Shown: in pieces, positions 8,583 through 15,901 of the stretch
Numbering within the stretch: position 1 is the first letter of the stretch
Layout of the letters: the number at the start of each line of letters is the position of its first letter
Assembly: GCA_015069095.1 (NCBI GenBank)
Contig: SVJH01000008.1
Location: forward strand, 1-64,000
Length of the DNA stretch: 64,000 nt
Origin: Oscillospiraceae bacterium
GTDB lineage: Bacteria; Bacillota; Clostridia; UMGS1810
Direction: 5' to 3'
Notes under the pieces: generated by a model
The model's input: the letters and a program-made list of their open reading frames with translations, nothing else
What the model was told of the DNA's origin: nothing
Databases searched by the model: none
Translations under genes and position numbers: made by a program

Positions 8583-8602
8583 GGTTTAACATTGTAGGGG
8601 AC

Positions 8603-8607
8603 GGCGT
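8603..8607. repeat. Left copy of the 5-bp target duplication (GGCGT)
   Basis: GGCGT occurs here directly before the prophage's TGTAATTAAAC and again at 38324-38328 directly after its ...GCAACA end. Removing the prophage and one copy rejoins a hairpin repeat, GGGACG...CGTCCC. Confidence 0.85.
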
Positions 8608-8864
8608 TGTAATTAAACAAGAGAAATGATAAATAGATGATCAGGTGGGAAAAGACGAAAATAAAAGATAAAACAAAGTAAAAAGTCCGATATGAGTGGG
8701 TTTTGATGAATAAGGACCGGGCAAAGATGAAAAAATGTTAAAAGGATGAATGTTAAATAAAAACAAGGGAAATTTGCTTAAATGCTTTGTTTTAAAGGAT
8801 ATTTAAAAAAGTTATTAAAAAGTTTTAAAATACCTTTTTAAGATTTTTAAAAATGTTTTTAAGG

Positions 8865-8893
8865 AGTCGGGAAAAATTATCCCGGCTTTTTTT
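8865..8893 (+). terminator. Terminator-like hairpin in the prophage left end
   Basis: AGTCGGGA (8865-8872) pairs with TCCCGGCT (8880-8887), one wobble, followed by seven T residues. It may insulate the prophage end from outside transcription. Confidence 0.7.
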
Positions 8894-9092
8894 ATTTGTG
8901 TATAGAAAACGCAACTGCAAGAGTGTTAAAAATGGCTTTACAGAGCGTAACAGTGGCAGAACAGCAAAATTAACATAATAAGCAAATAACGTAAAAAAGA
9001 GTGTTTTAAAATTTAAAAGGTTTTTAAAAAAGTCTTTAAAAATTAAAAAATTATTAAAAAATATTTTGAAGGTTTTAAAAATACGGTTTATT

Positions 9093-9135
9093 CGGAACTA
9101 CGGAACTTTTTAATTCTTTATGCGGAACTGTTCCG
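9093..9135. repeat. CGGAAC repeats with a palindromic copy
   Basis: CGGAAC occurs at 9093, 9101 and 9123; the last is half of the palindrome CGGAAC-T-GTTCCG (9123-9135). The spacing suggests a protein-binding site, but nothing in sequence names the protein. Confidence 0.45.
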
Positions 9136-9287
9136 ATTAAGTAATATCAAGGGTTTAAACGTATTTTTTAAAAAAAGTTAATATTTGATTTTTTGAACAA
9201 AATTAAAGATTTATGCAATATTTTTGAATTTATGCATAATTTAAATGCGATTTTTAATTTATTATTTGCGGCCGAGAAAAAGGCACA

Positions 9288-9328
9288 AAAAAACAAGCAA
9301 AAATTTTTGTGATTTCTGCTTGTTTTTT
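9288..9328. terminator. Terminator after the minus-strand repressor operon
   Basis: A 12-bp perfect stem, AAAAAACAAGCA (9288-9299) with TGCTTGTTTTTT (9317-9328), follows the last gene of the minus-strand lysogeny operon. A/T flanks allow use in both directions. Confidence 0.75.
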
Positions 9329-9390
9329 GTAATTTTAAAAGTAAAAATAAGAATTTAAAAACTATTTTAAAGAAGTTTAAAAAATACTTT

Positions 9391-10203
9391 TTATTGTTTT
9401 TTATAGATGGCTTTTTTGTTGTTAACTTTTTGAACTAATTTTAGATAGTTTTCTGTATTTGCTTTTTTCATTCTTCTGTATCCACCGAAGGATTTAGGAG
9501 CAGATTCCGGCAAATGTTCCAATATCCAATAATAGTCTTGTCTGTCTGCTTTTTCCTCAATTGCCGGCACGATTATATTTTTGTAGTATTCATTTCTTTC
9601 AGACTGTGTAGGCAGATTTTGCATCAGTTCTTTAAGCACCTGTATTTCATCTTTTCCAAAATATAAATATATTTTTTGTTGTTCTGTTTTTGCTTCCTCA
9701 AAGCGACCTGCTTTATAAAGAAAATCAACTAATCTGTTATAGTCTTTAATTTGATATGCATAGAAGGATTTTTTCATAAATTCATTTGATTTTTTTAGAC
9801 AAGCTATAGCTAAATCCATTTTATTTTCTTTAGAATACTGAGTAGCTTTTTTCTGTAGGATCTGTTCAGGAACTGATACAACGGAATACGGTTCGGTAGT
9901 TTGTTTGTGAGAAGGTACCGGAATACTTAAAATTGATTCTACTGTTGTTAAGTCGTACTTTCTTTCAAAGTCCTGTATCATAGATGCATTCTTTCTATTA
10001 TACGCTTCTACATTAAACGATTCTGTTGCATTATTATCTAAATATACGTTTTTTTGTTGTTCATAAGTATGGTTTTTATTTCTATAATATTCAAGCGATT
10101 CTGTATATTTTTGCTTTTCTTCTTCATCTTTTATAGTTTTTTTGCCGGATTCTATTAAAGAATATGCAAATAAAATGAGTATTGCCATTACAATAATAAA
10201 CAT
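9391..10203 (-). CDS. Membrane-anchored helical protein, possible lysogenic conversion gene
   Basis: The 270-residue protein begins with a hydrophobic N-terminal segment (about residues 1-16) followed by a charged region and, from about 115 to 250, helical pairs that look like degenerate tetratricopeptide repeats. No enzyme motif is visible. It is the third gene of the repressor operon, 25 bases after the ImmA-like gene, so it should be made in the lysogen. That position is typical of superinfection-exclusion or host-benefit genes, but no function can be assigned. Confidence 0.5.
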   Translation of the reverse strand: MFIIVMAILILFAYSLIESGKKTIKDEEEKQKYTESLEYYRNKNHTYEQQKNVYLDNNATESFNVEAYNRKNASMIQDFERKYDLTTVESILSIPVPSHKQTTEPYSVVSVPEQILQKKATQYSKENKMDLAIACLKKSNEFMKKSFYAYQIKDYNRLVDFLYKAGRFEEAKTEQQKIYLYFGKDEIQVLKELMQNLPTQSERNEYYKNIIVPAIEEKADRQDYYWILEHLPESAPKSFGGYRRMKKANTENYLKLVQKVNNKKAIYKKQ

Positions 10204-10228
10204 TTGATTCTTCCTTTGTTAAATATTT

Positions 10229-10468
10229 TTAGAAATCCACCTTAACAGTATACTTATTTTTGGCCCTTTCTTCTATAAATTTGATGTCTTCAAAATTATC
10301 AAAGTCAAAATTTTTGATATGTTTTAATTCGTGATTAAGAATTTCTTTTTGTTCATCGTATGAATACGCTGCGTTTATATATATGTTATAGGTCCCATCG
10401 TTGCAAGGTATAGTAACCCCTTTTACCAACAACGGAAGATTTATTGTTCTTACAATTATATCTTCCAT
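10229..10468 (-). CDS. Small ImmA/IrrE-like metalloprotease
   Basis: The product has only 79 residues and contains HELKH at about residues 47-51, the HExxH zinc-protease signature of the ImmA/IrrE (M78) family, followed by an EERAKNKY helix that could give the third zinc ligand. Full ImmA proteins are roughly twice this length, so this is a minimal version. It is directly downstream of the Xre repressor, the same pairing as ImmR-ImmA of ICEBs1, where the protease cleaves the repressor to trigger induction. A similar job is inferred here. Confidence 0.7.
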   Translation of the reverse strand: MEDIIVRTINLPLLVKGVTIPCNDGTYNIYINAAYSYDEQKEILNHELKHIKNFDFDNFEDIKFIEERAKNKYTVKVDF

Positions 10469-10483
10469 ATGATTCCTCCGATG

Positions 10484-10825
10484 CTAATCCTGAATAATTG
10501 TTTCTATTATTTTTACCGCCTTTTCAACATCGGATTTTGTTGCACCCTTAGCAAGATTAAATAACATTCTCATTTCAGGTCTTGTTCTTAATTCTTGTAA
10601 ATAGTTATTAAGTTCAGCATCTTCAGATGTATCTACTTCTTTTCCTAATAAATATTCTACTGAAACACCGAAAAAATCAGCAATTTTATGCAGTGTTGTA
10701 CTTCGTGGAGTTGAACCGTTTTTCCATTTAGTGGCTATTGCTGATGAATACCCAAGCTGAGCACATACATTATTTGGCGATAATCCTTTTTTATTGCACA
10801 GTTCAACAAATTTTTCCCAAAACAT
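10484..10825 (-). CDS. Xre-family phage repressor (ImmR-like)
   Basis: A helix-turn-helix domain occupies residues 1-65 (VCAQLGYSSAIATKWKNG, then LHKIADFFGVSVEYLLG), followed by a short C-terminal region of about 45 residues probably used for dimerisation. I start at the ATG (10823-10825 complement), eight bases after AGAGG; a GTG three codons earlier is too close to it. There is no Ser-Lys autoprotease domain, which fits inactivation by the downstream HELKH protease. It faces the early operon across a 14-bp inverted-repeat operator. Confidence 0.85.
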   Translation of the reverse strand: MFWEKFVELCNKKGLSPNNVCAQLGYSSAIATKWKNGSTPRSTTLHKIADFFGVSVEYLLGKEVDTSEDAELNNYLQELRTRPEMRMLFNLAKGATKSDVEKAVKIIETIIQD

Positions 10826-10846
10826 TTTATACACCTCTTGTAGATA

Positions 10847-10934
10847 CTAACTAATCTAACCAGAGAACAATTGTGCACAATGCACAAAGTTAGACAAAGT
10901 AAGAAGTTTATATTGACAAAGTTAGATTAGTTAG
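10847..10934. promoter_or_regulatory. Repressor/early-promoter operator region
   Basis: CTAACTAATCTAAC (10847-10860) and its perfect inverse GTTAGATTAGTTAG (10921-10934) lie beside the repressor start and inside the early promoter spacer. A second dyad, TTGTGCA-CAA-TGCACAA, lies between them at 10871-10887, and a partial GTTAGACAAAG half-site is at about 10889. These are probable repressor and Ner-like binding sites. Confidence 0.7.
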
Positions 10935-10941
10935 ATATAAT
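10913..10941 (+). promoter_or_regulatory. Early promoter of the transposable prophage
   Basis: Perfect TTGACA (10913-10918) and perfect TATAAT (10936-10941) with a 17-base spacer that contains one operator half. It would fire strongly unless repressed, as expected for a lytic promoter. Confidence 0.85.
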
Positions 10942-10945
10942 GGTA

Positions 10946-11050
10946 TTGTAAAAAAAATTTTTTTTACAAGTCCGGACAATACGAAAAGGATTTACTGCAA
11001 GGCGACAGCCATTGCAATAAATCTCAATGTGATTATATCACACATTTTTT
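10946..11050 (+). promoter_or_regulatory. Structured early leader with palindrome and terminator-like hairpin
   Basis: The untranslated leader holds a 24-base perfect palindrome of A8T8 flanked by TTGT/ACAA (10946-10969), a long imperfect stem at 10990-11022 (GGC-GACA-GCC at its tip), and TGTGA/TCACA followed by six T residues at about 11026-11050, just before the first early gene. The last could act as an attenuator. No regulator is known from sequence. Confidence 0.45.
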
Positions 11051-11073
11051 AAAATATCAAGGGAGGTTTTAAT

Positions 11074-11292
11074 TTGAATAAAGATATTAAGGTAAGACTT
11101 ATGCAGCTTGGGAAAAAACAAACTGAACTATTGGAAGAAATACGAAAGAAGGGATATCCGAAACTTTTACCGTGTGCGCTAAGTTCATACATTAACGGTC
11201 ATGTGTTAGGACCACAAGCAGAAGTTGTTTTAACCATTGCAAGAGAGATACTTGATGAATGGGAAAAGGAAGATATTAAAAAAGCTATTTAA
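11074..11292 (+). CDS. Ner-like small helix-turn-helix protein
   Basis: A 72-residue protein starting at TTG (11074), with GGGAGG eight bases upstream. The segment from about residue 5 to 65 fits a compact helix-turn-helix fold (LMQLGKKQTELLEEI, then LSSYINGHV and LTIAREILDEW). As the first gene after the early promoter it sits where Mu has ner, the early negative regulator. The Ner role is inferred from position and size. Confidence 0.6.
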   Translation: MNKDIKVRLMQLGKKQTELLEEIRKKGYPKLLPCALSSYINGHVLGPQAEVVLTIAREILDEWEKEDIKKAI

Positions 11293-11304
11293 GGAGTATT
11301 AAAA

Positions 11305-11490
11305 ATGAATAATGTAATTATTTTAAAAGATAAGAACAGTGTAAAAATTTCTGTAAACGGTATTTGTATAAAAGGTATATTAGATTATGACATCAGAACA
11401 AGAATAGCAGATGAAGAAAGAAAACTGGAGCTTATATTAAAACTTGATGTTGATGATTTAAATGTACTTAAGGTACTTAAAAATGAATAA
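11305..11490 (+). CDS. Small early phage protein, 61 aa
   Basis: ATG at 11305 follows AAGGAG by eight bases; the gene lies 12 bases after the Ner-like gene in the same early operon. The 61-residue product alternates short beta-like segments (VIILKDKNSVKISVNG) with a charged helix. No motif is recognised. Its 3' end overlaps the next gene's start. Confidence 0.55.
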   Translation: MNNVIILKDKNSVKISVNGICIKGILDYDIRTRIADEERKLELILKLDVDDLNVLKVLKNE

Positions 11491-11806
11491 AGAGGATTTT
11501 ATACAAGTTTGCGATGCACAAAGAGATTTTGGATATTGCTACTTGAAAGAGTGCTCTGAGTGTGAATTTAAAAAAGCATACGAAAAAGGAGAAGATAATA
11601 TGACAATAGGGAAATTAAGAGAAATTGTACCTAACCATACTACTGTGTGGGTAGAAGATTATGAAAGCGGCGAATTTGTAGCAGCAAATGAATTTAGATA
11701 TGTTGATAAAAAGTATGATGAATACGAAATTGTAATTATGTTTCCGGAAAGGTATCCAGGAATAAGTTCATTTGGATTAACTCTACATATAAAGAAAGGA
11801 AAATAA
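11483..11806 (+). CDS. Early phage protein with Cys cluster, possible internal start
   Basis: From ATG at 11483 (overlapping the previous stop) the frame gives 107 residues. An N-terminal part has C..C spacing (YCYLKECSEC) suggesting a small metal site. A second in-frame ATG at 11600 has its own AAGGAGAA seven bases upstream and would give a 68-residue beta-rich product starting MTIGKL. Either or both may be made. No family recognised. Confidence 0.5.
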   Translation: MNKEDFIQVCDAQRDFGYCYLKECSECEFKKAYEKGEDNMTIGKLREIVPNHTTVWVEDYESGEFVAANEFRYVDKKYDEYEIVIMFPERYPGISSFGLTLHIKKGK

Positions 11807-11808
11807 AT

Positions 11809-12141
11809 ATGGATAGACTTACGTTTATGGAAGATGGCAAAATTAAAGTTTGCGGTATGAATAGAGAAAATCAAAATGAACTAATTTTAAAATGTATTGA
11901 AAAACTTTATAGATATGAAGCCACACGTTTAAGCCCTGAAGATATTGAGAAGATAAAAAACAAGGAAGTTTTAATGAGCGACAAAATGTGTTGTGAAACC
12001 TGCAGGTATTTTAATGCTGCATCTAAAAGCGAAGGTTATATTTGCACATATTATATTGAAAACAATATATGCAATCAAGCGTTAAATGCATCTAAAAACG
12101 GATACTGTCCTGATTTTGAAAGGAGAAGCAATAATGCCTGA
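11809..12141 (+). CDS. Cysteine-rich early phage protein
   Basis: This 110-residue product starts at ATG 11809, after AAAGGAAA. Its C-terminal half has CCETC, a single C in YICTYY, C in NICNQ and a final GYCPDF, a pattern seen in small zinc-binding phage proteins. The N-terminal 55 residues are helical and charged. It overlaps the next gene by eight bases, so translation is coupled. Function unknown. Confidence 0.55.
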   Translation: MDRLTFMEDGKIKVCGMNRENQNELILKCIEKLYRYEATRLSPEDIEKIKNKEVLMSDKMCCETCRYFNAASKSEGYICTYYIENNICNQALNASKNGYCPDFERRSNNA

Positions 12142-12415
12142 TAAAGAAAAAAGCATTACAAACAAGAAGAAAAGAGAACGGATTTGTGAAATAGTAGGCA
12201 ACTTAATAAAAGGTAAACTTCATCTACATATAGCAAAGGAAATAACGAACATTGTTACTGATGGGCTTATGCAAAAAAATATAGTTAATTTTGTGCCTTC
12301 AGCTGATAAACTTACACAGATTATATATGACACTTTGGTAGAAGAACACGGCATTTATTTAGGACAACAGTATTTAGACACCATTGAAAGAGTGATTAAG
12401 GAGCAGATTTTATGA
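12134..12415 (+). CDS. Small helical early phage protein, 93 aa
   Basis: I start at ATG 12134 because AAAGGAGA lies seven bases upstream; an earlier ATG in frame has no such site. The product is 93 residues and helical, with a basic N-terminus (KKKRERICEIVGNLIKG) and no recognised motif. Its stop overlaps the next small gene (ATGA). It is part of the early operon between the Ner-like gene and the transposase. Confidence 0.5.
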   Translation: MPDKEKSITNKKKRERICEIVGNLIKGKLHLHIAKEITNIVTDGLMQKNIVNFVPSADKLTQIIYDTLVEEHGIYLGQQYLDTIERVIKEQIL

Positions 12416-12555
12416 TTGAAATATTAGATATATATAAAATCGGTGTGAATAGTCGAAAAATGGCTGCAGCAAATGGGAAATATAAACCTAAACGGTCTAC
12501 TGTTATAAAAAATAAAATACGAAAAAAGAGGGATAAAAGTTATGAAAGAAAATAA
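12412..12555 (+). CDS. Tiny basic early phage protein, 47 aa
   Basis: ATG at 12412 has AAGGAG nine bases upstream and overlaps the previous stop codon as ATGA; the frame ends at TAA 12553-12555, inside the following gene. The product is 47 residues and strongly basic in its second half (KYKPKRS, KIRKKRDKS), so it may bind nucleic acid. The paired overlaps support it being real. Confidence 0.5.
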   Translation: MIEILDIYKIGVNSRKMAAANGKYKPKRSTVIKNKIRKKRDKSYERK

Positions 12556-12829
12556 CACAAAAAATTATACATCAGAACAGTGGAAAGAAGAAGGAAAAAG
12601 AAGATTTGGAGATAATTTTGAAAACTGGAAATTTGTATGCCCGAAATGTGGCAATGTTGCATCAGGTAAAGAATTTAAAGAAGCAGGAGCAGAACCAAAC
12701 GCAATGTATTGTGAATGTATAGGAAGATACACCAACGACAAAGGATGCAATTGGGCTGCATACGGACTTTTTGATATTTGTTCAGTTCATGTTGACGGTC
12801 AACCTGTATTTGAATTTGCGGAGGAATAA
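12542..12829 (+). CDS. VVA0879-like zinc-binding phage protein
   Basis: The 95-residue product has CPKCGN near residue 33 and a YCECIGR...GCNW cluster near 57-70, a four-cysteine arrangement typical of small phage proteins that I recall being called the VVA0879 family. The C-terminus ends in an acidic FEFAEE. It starts at ATG 12542 inside the end of the previous gene. It is probably a zinc protein of the early operon; the role is unknown. Confidence 0.55.
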   Translation: MKENNTKNYTSEQWKEEGKRRFGDNFENWKFVCPKCGNVASGKEFKEAGAEPNAMYCECIGRYTNDKGCNWAAYGLFDICSVHVDGQPVFEFAEE

Positions 12830-12832
12830 ACT

Positions 12833-12991
12833 ATGAGAGGAAAACGGCTTACAAGAAGGCAGAAAATAAGAGTAAAAGAAGTAAGATTAAACCCTGACAA
12901 CTGGCTTTTGAAAAGTGAAGATAAAACAGGGCTTACCCTTTTGCACAGAGCTACAGGAAAAACAAGATTTATTCCTGCGGCTACAAAATAA
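12833..12991 (+). CDS. Small phage protein of the DUF6906 type, 52 aa
   Basis: ATG at 12833 follows GGAGG (12820-12824) by eight bases, and the frame ends at TAA 12989-12991. The N-terminus is basic (RGKRLTRRQK), then LNPDNWLL and LLHRATGKTRFIP. This order resembles short phage proteins grouped as DUF6906. It directly precedes the transposase gene. Confidence 0.55.
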   Translation: MRGKRLTRRQKIRVKEVRLNPDNWLLKSEDKTGLTLLHRATGKTRFIPAATK

Positions 12992-13008
12992 AAAAGAAGG
13001 TGTTTTAG

Positions 13009-14952
13009 ATAGAATACATAGATGTTAAACAAGCTGCTTTGCTTTTTGAGTGCTCTGAACGTTGGATACGAAAGAAAATTGAAAACGATGAAATAGTATT
13101 TGAAACATCTAAATTACCGAACGGAAGGACAAAATACAAAATTCCGGTTAATGCGCTTAGTGAAGAAATTAAGGATAGATATTACGAATCAAAACTTAAT
13201 AAAACAGGTAAAGAATACTGTTTAAATGCCAATAGAAAGCAAAAAAAACTTGAAGATTATTCAGAAAAAGAACGTGAAATTATTGTTAAATGGTGCGATA
13301 TTCTTGAAAAATGGCAGACGGTGCGCGAAGATTTTACAAAGAAAAGCGAAGCCGACAAGTATTTTGTAGCAACTTTAAAAATTGACTACGGCGAAGAATT
13401 TAATGTAAGTATCCCTACACTTTATAGAAAATACAGTGCATATAAAAACAAGGATTTTGACGGTCTGATAGACAAGCGCGGGAAAGACAAAAAAGGTAAA
13501 AGCAGCATAGACAAAGATGTTTGGGACTATTTTGTTTATGTGTATTTAGATGAAAGAAGACTTCCTATTATGCAGTGCTACGAGCTTACAAAAGCATGGG
13601 CGAAGGAATATAAGCCGGAACTTTACGATAGTATTCCCCATTACGTTACGTTTAAAAGGCGAATTGAAAGCGAAATACCGAAAGCTACTGAAATTTACGG
13701 AAGATTCGGAAACAAGGCGTTTGAAGACAGAGCATCGCCGTATATTAAAAGAATTTATGATGACCTTATGCCAAATGAATACTGGATTGCAGACAACCAT
13801 ACTATTGACGTTATTACTCAAAGAGACGGATGCGATATGACACACAGATTGAGTTTAACTGCATTTATAGATGCAAGAAGCGGTGTAATGGTTGGCTGGA
13901 ATTTAACAGACAATCCGTGTAGTCAATCAACTGTTTTGGCACTTAGACATGCAATTAAAAGATTTGGCATACCTACAAATGTTTATTTTGATAACGGTAG
14001 CGAATTTTTAACACATGACCTTGCAGGACGTGGACACAGAACAAGAAAAAGCCAATCTCTTATTAAAAATCCACCTGCAGTATTTGAACGACTTGGTATG
14101 CATATGACAAATGCAATTGTTAAAAATGCGAAAGCAAAACCGATTGAAAGAACATTTTCCACTTTTAAAGGAACTATTTCGAGAATGTTTGAAACCTTCT
14201 GCGGCGGAAATGTTTTGGAACGTCCTGAAAATTTAAAAGTGAAACTTAAACACGGAAATATAATATGCGACAGTGATTTTTCACATCTTGTCAGCGATAT
14301 GATTGACAACATTTACAATGTATCAGCGTATGGCGGCGATGTAAAAAAAGACAGGGGCAAAAAGAGAATTGACGTGTGGAACGATAACGTAAAACAAATA
14401 AGGTATCCTGAAAGCGAAGAAGATTTAAACTTAATGCTTCTTAGAACAACAAGACCGCTTACTGTTGGAAGGAACGGTGTAACACTTAATATATCGGGTG
14501 TAAAACTTCACTATTGGGACAAAGACACATGGAAACTTCTTAACAAAAAAGTGTATGTAAGATATGACCCTGAAGATTTATCTTATGTGAGAATTTATGA
14601 AGAAGATACTGACAGATATATCGGAACACTTCCAATGAGTGAGGAAACAAGGATACCGTTTAATGCAACAGGCGAAGAAATTAAAATTGCACAGTCGAAA
14701 GTTAAAGAAGTCAGACGTGCAATTAAGGATGATTTTAATAATCGCATTACAAATCTTTCACCAGAGAAACGTATCAGCATAATTGATATGCAGATAAGAC
14801 GTGCAAATCAAGGTAGGGAAAGTTTTGTTATCAAACATCCTACAGATATTGTAAGAGTATCTGCAAAAGAAAGTGAATATAAAAAAGCCGTAGGCGAAAC
14901 GCACAGAAAACCAATTACTATATTTGATATTAACAGAAATTTGAAAGGATGA
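13009..14952 (+). CDS. MuA-type DDE transposase
   Basis: The protein joins phage ends to target DNA during transposition and replication. The N-terminal winged helix (VKQAALLFECSERWIRKKI) starts upstream of the first usual start codon, a TTG at 13039 with no ribosome site; GAAGG at 12996-13000 instead points to an AUA codon at 13009. That gives 647 residues, against 663 in Mu. Counting from the TTG, the DDE residues are Asp252 (ADNHT), Asp318 (YFDNGS) and Glu370 (KPIERTF), with Mu-like spacing. It is followed five bases later by the MuB-type gene. Confidence 0.92.
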   Translation: MEYIDVKQAALLFECSERWIRKKIENDEIVFETSKLPNGRTKYKIPVNALSEEIKDRYYESKLNKTGKEYCLNANRKQKKLEDYSEKEREIIVKWCDILEKWQTVREDFTKKSEADKYFVATLKIDYGEEFNVSIPTLYRKYSAYKNKDFDGLIDKRGKDKKGKSSIDKDVWDYFVYVYLDERRLPIMQCYELTKAWAKEYKPELYDSIPHYVTFKRRIESEIPKATEIYGRFGNKAFEDRASPYIKRIYDDLMPNEYWIADNHTIDVITQRDGCDMTHRLSLTAFIDARSGVMVGWNLTDNPCSQSTVLALRHAIKRFGIPTNVYFDNGSEFLTHDLAGRGHRTRKSQSLIKNPPAVFERLGMHMTNAIVKNAKAKPIERTFSTFKGTISRMFETFCGGNVLERPENLKVKLKHGNIICDSDFSHLVSDMIDNIYNVSAYGGDVKKDRGKKRIDVWNDNVKQIRYPESEEDLNLMLLRTTRPLTVGRNGVTLNISGVKLHYWDKDTWKLLNKKVYVRYDPEDLSYVRIYEEDTDRYIGTLPMSEETRIPFNATGEEIKIAQSKVKEVRRAIKDDFNNRITNLSPEKRISIIDMQIRRANQGRESFVIKHPTDIVRVSAKESEYKKAVGETHRKPITIFDINRNLKG

Positions 14953-14957
14953 TTTAA

Positions 14958-15884
14958 ATGGCAAGATATACAGATGAACAACGTAAAGAATTAGTAGAAA
15001 GAGCGTATGAGGAACTTGAAAAAAGAGGTCTTAGCGCAAATAAGGCAGAAGGACTTTTAGGAGTTTCGGGGTCGATACTTTCGGGCCTTAAAAACGGAAA
15101 TTACAGAGGTAATACAGATAAGTACCTTGAGGTGCTTGAAAAATATTTTGAATCAGTTGACTATTCGATATCGGATAAAATTGATTTAGATTATGTAGAA
15201 ACGAGCATTTCAAGAGATATTTATGAACGACTTAAAAACTGCAAAAATCGTGGAGGTATGGCAGTTGTTTGCGGAGACCCGGGAATAGGAAAAACAAAAA
15301 CTGCATTTAAGTTTTTAAATGAGGATCCTGAGCGTGTAATATATATAGCGGTAAATCCCTGTATGTCAACTGCAGAACAGCTGTTAAAACTTGTAGGTAA
15401 AAAACTTGGTCTAAAAAAAGTAAGTACATCAGAGCTTTGGGACAGTATTTTAAATGCGCTTCCTGATAAATCAATAATTATATTTGACGAAGCTCAGTTT
15501 TTACCATACAGAAGTATTGAAGTGTTTCGCTCAATGATGGATGATAAGAAAAACAACGGCAGCATACTTGGTATTATGTTTATGGGAAATATTAAAACTG
15601 CACTTAAAATAAAAGGCGATTCCGTTTCAGACTTTGCACAGATTTCATCAAGATGCCGTTTTCCTGCAATATTTTCTACAAAAGATGTTAAAAAGAGTGA
15701 TATAATTGCTCTTTTCCCTGAGTATGAAAATTCTCCTAAAGAACTTGATTTTCTTCTTAGAGTAGCACAGAGCAGAGAAGGTATAAGAAATGCCGTAAAC
15801 TTGGTTTTGGAACTTAAAGAAGCAGGGCTTTTTGATTATGAAAGTATGATAGAAATGGCGAAATTTATGCAACTTACTATTTGA
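14958..15884 (+). CDS. MuB-type AAA+ ATPase, target capture protein
   Basis: A 308-residue protein with an N-terminal helix-turn-helix (AEGLLGVSGSILSGLKNG, about 30-47), Walker A GDPGIGKT at 106-113 and Walker B IIIFDEAQ at 173-180. MuB coats target DNA, delivers it to the transposase and gives target immunity; the same domain order as Mu B supports that role here. ATG at 14958 follows AAAGGATG. It is next to the transposase. Confidence 0.92.
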   Translation: MARYTDEQRKELVERAYEELEKRGLSANKAEGLLGVSGSILSGLKNGNYRGNTDKYLEVLEKYFESVDYSISDKIDLDYVETSISRDIYERLKNCKNRGGMAVVCGDPGIGKTKTAFKFLNEDPERVIYIAVNPCMSTAEQLLKLVGKKLGLKKVSTSELWDSILNALPDKSIIIFDEAQFLPYRSIEVFRSMMDDKKNNGSILGIMFMGNIKTALKIKGDSVSDFAQISSRCRFPAIFSTKDVKKSDIIALFPEYENSPKELDFLLRVAQSREGIRNAVNLVLELKEAGLFDYESMIEMAKFMQLTI

Positions 15885-15901
15885 TAAAAGGAGCAAATGC
15901 G

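Larger units (their letters stand above)
8608..9390. other. Gene-free left end of the transposable prophage
   Basis: About 780 bases hold no convincing gene. From the TG terminus inward there is an A/G-rich stretch, two clusters of TTTTAAA-like blocks roughly every 10-12 bases (about 8788-8860 and 8998-9090), terminators at 8865-8893 and 9288-9328, and CGGAAC repeats at 9093-9135. In Mu the corresponding region carries transposase end-binding sites; the TTTTAAA blocks are the best candidates here, since similar blocks recur next to the right end. Confidence 0.6.

Noticed and set aside
8788-9090. TTTTAAA blocks considered as a CRISPR array
   Set aside because: The blocks are short, degenerate and spaced one helical turn apart with no unique spacers; no cas genes are present anywhere in the window.
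13546-13845. Frames on both strands inside the transposase gene
   Set aside because: Both overlap the DDE transposase catalytic region and have no ribosome sites.
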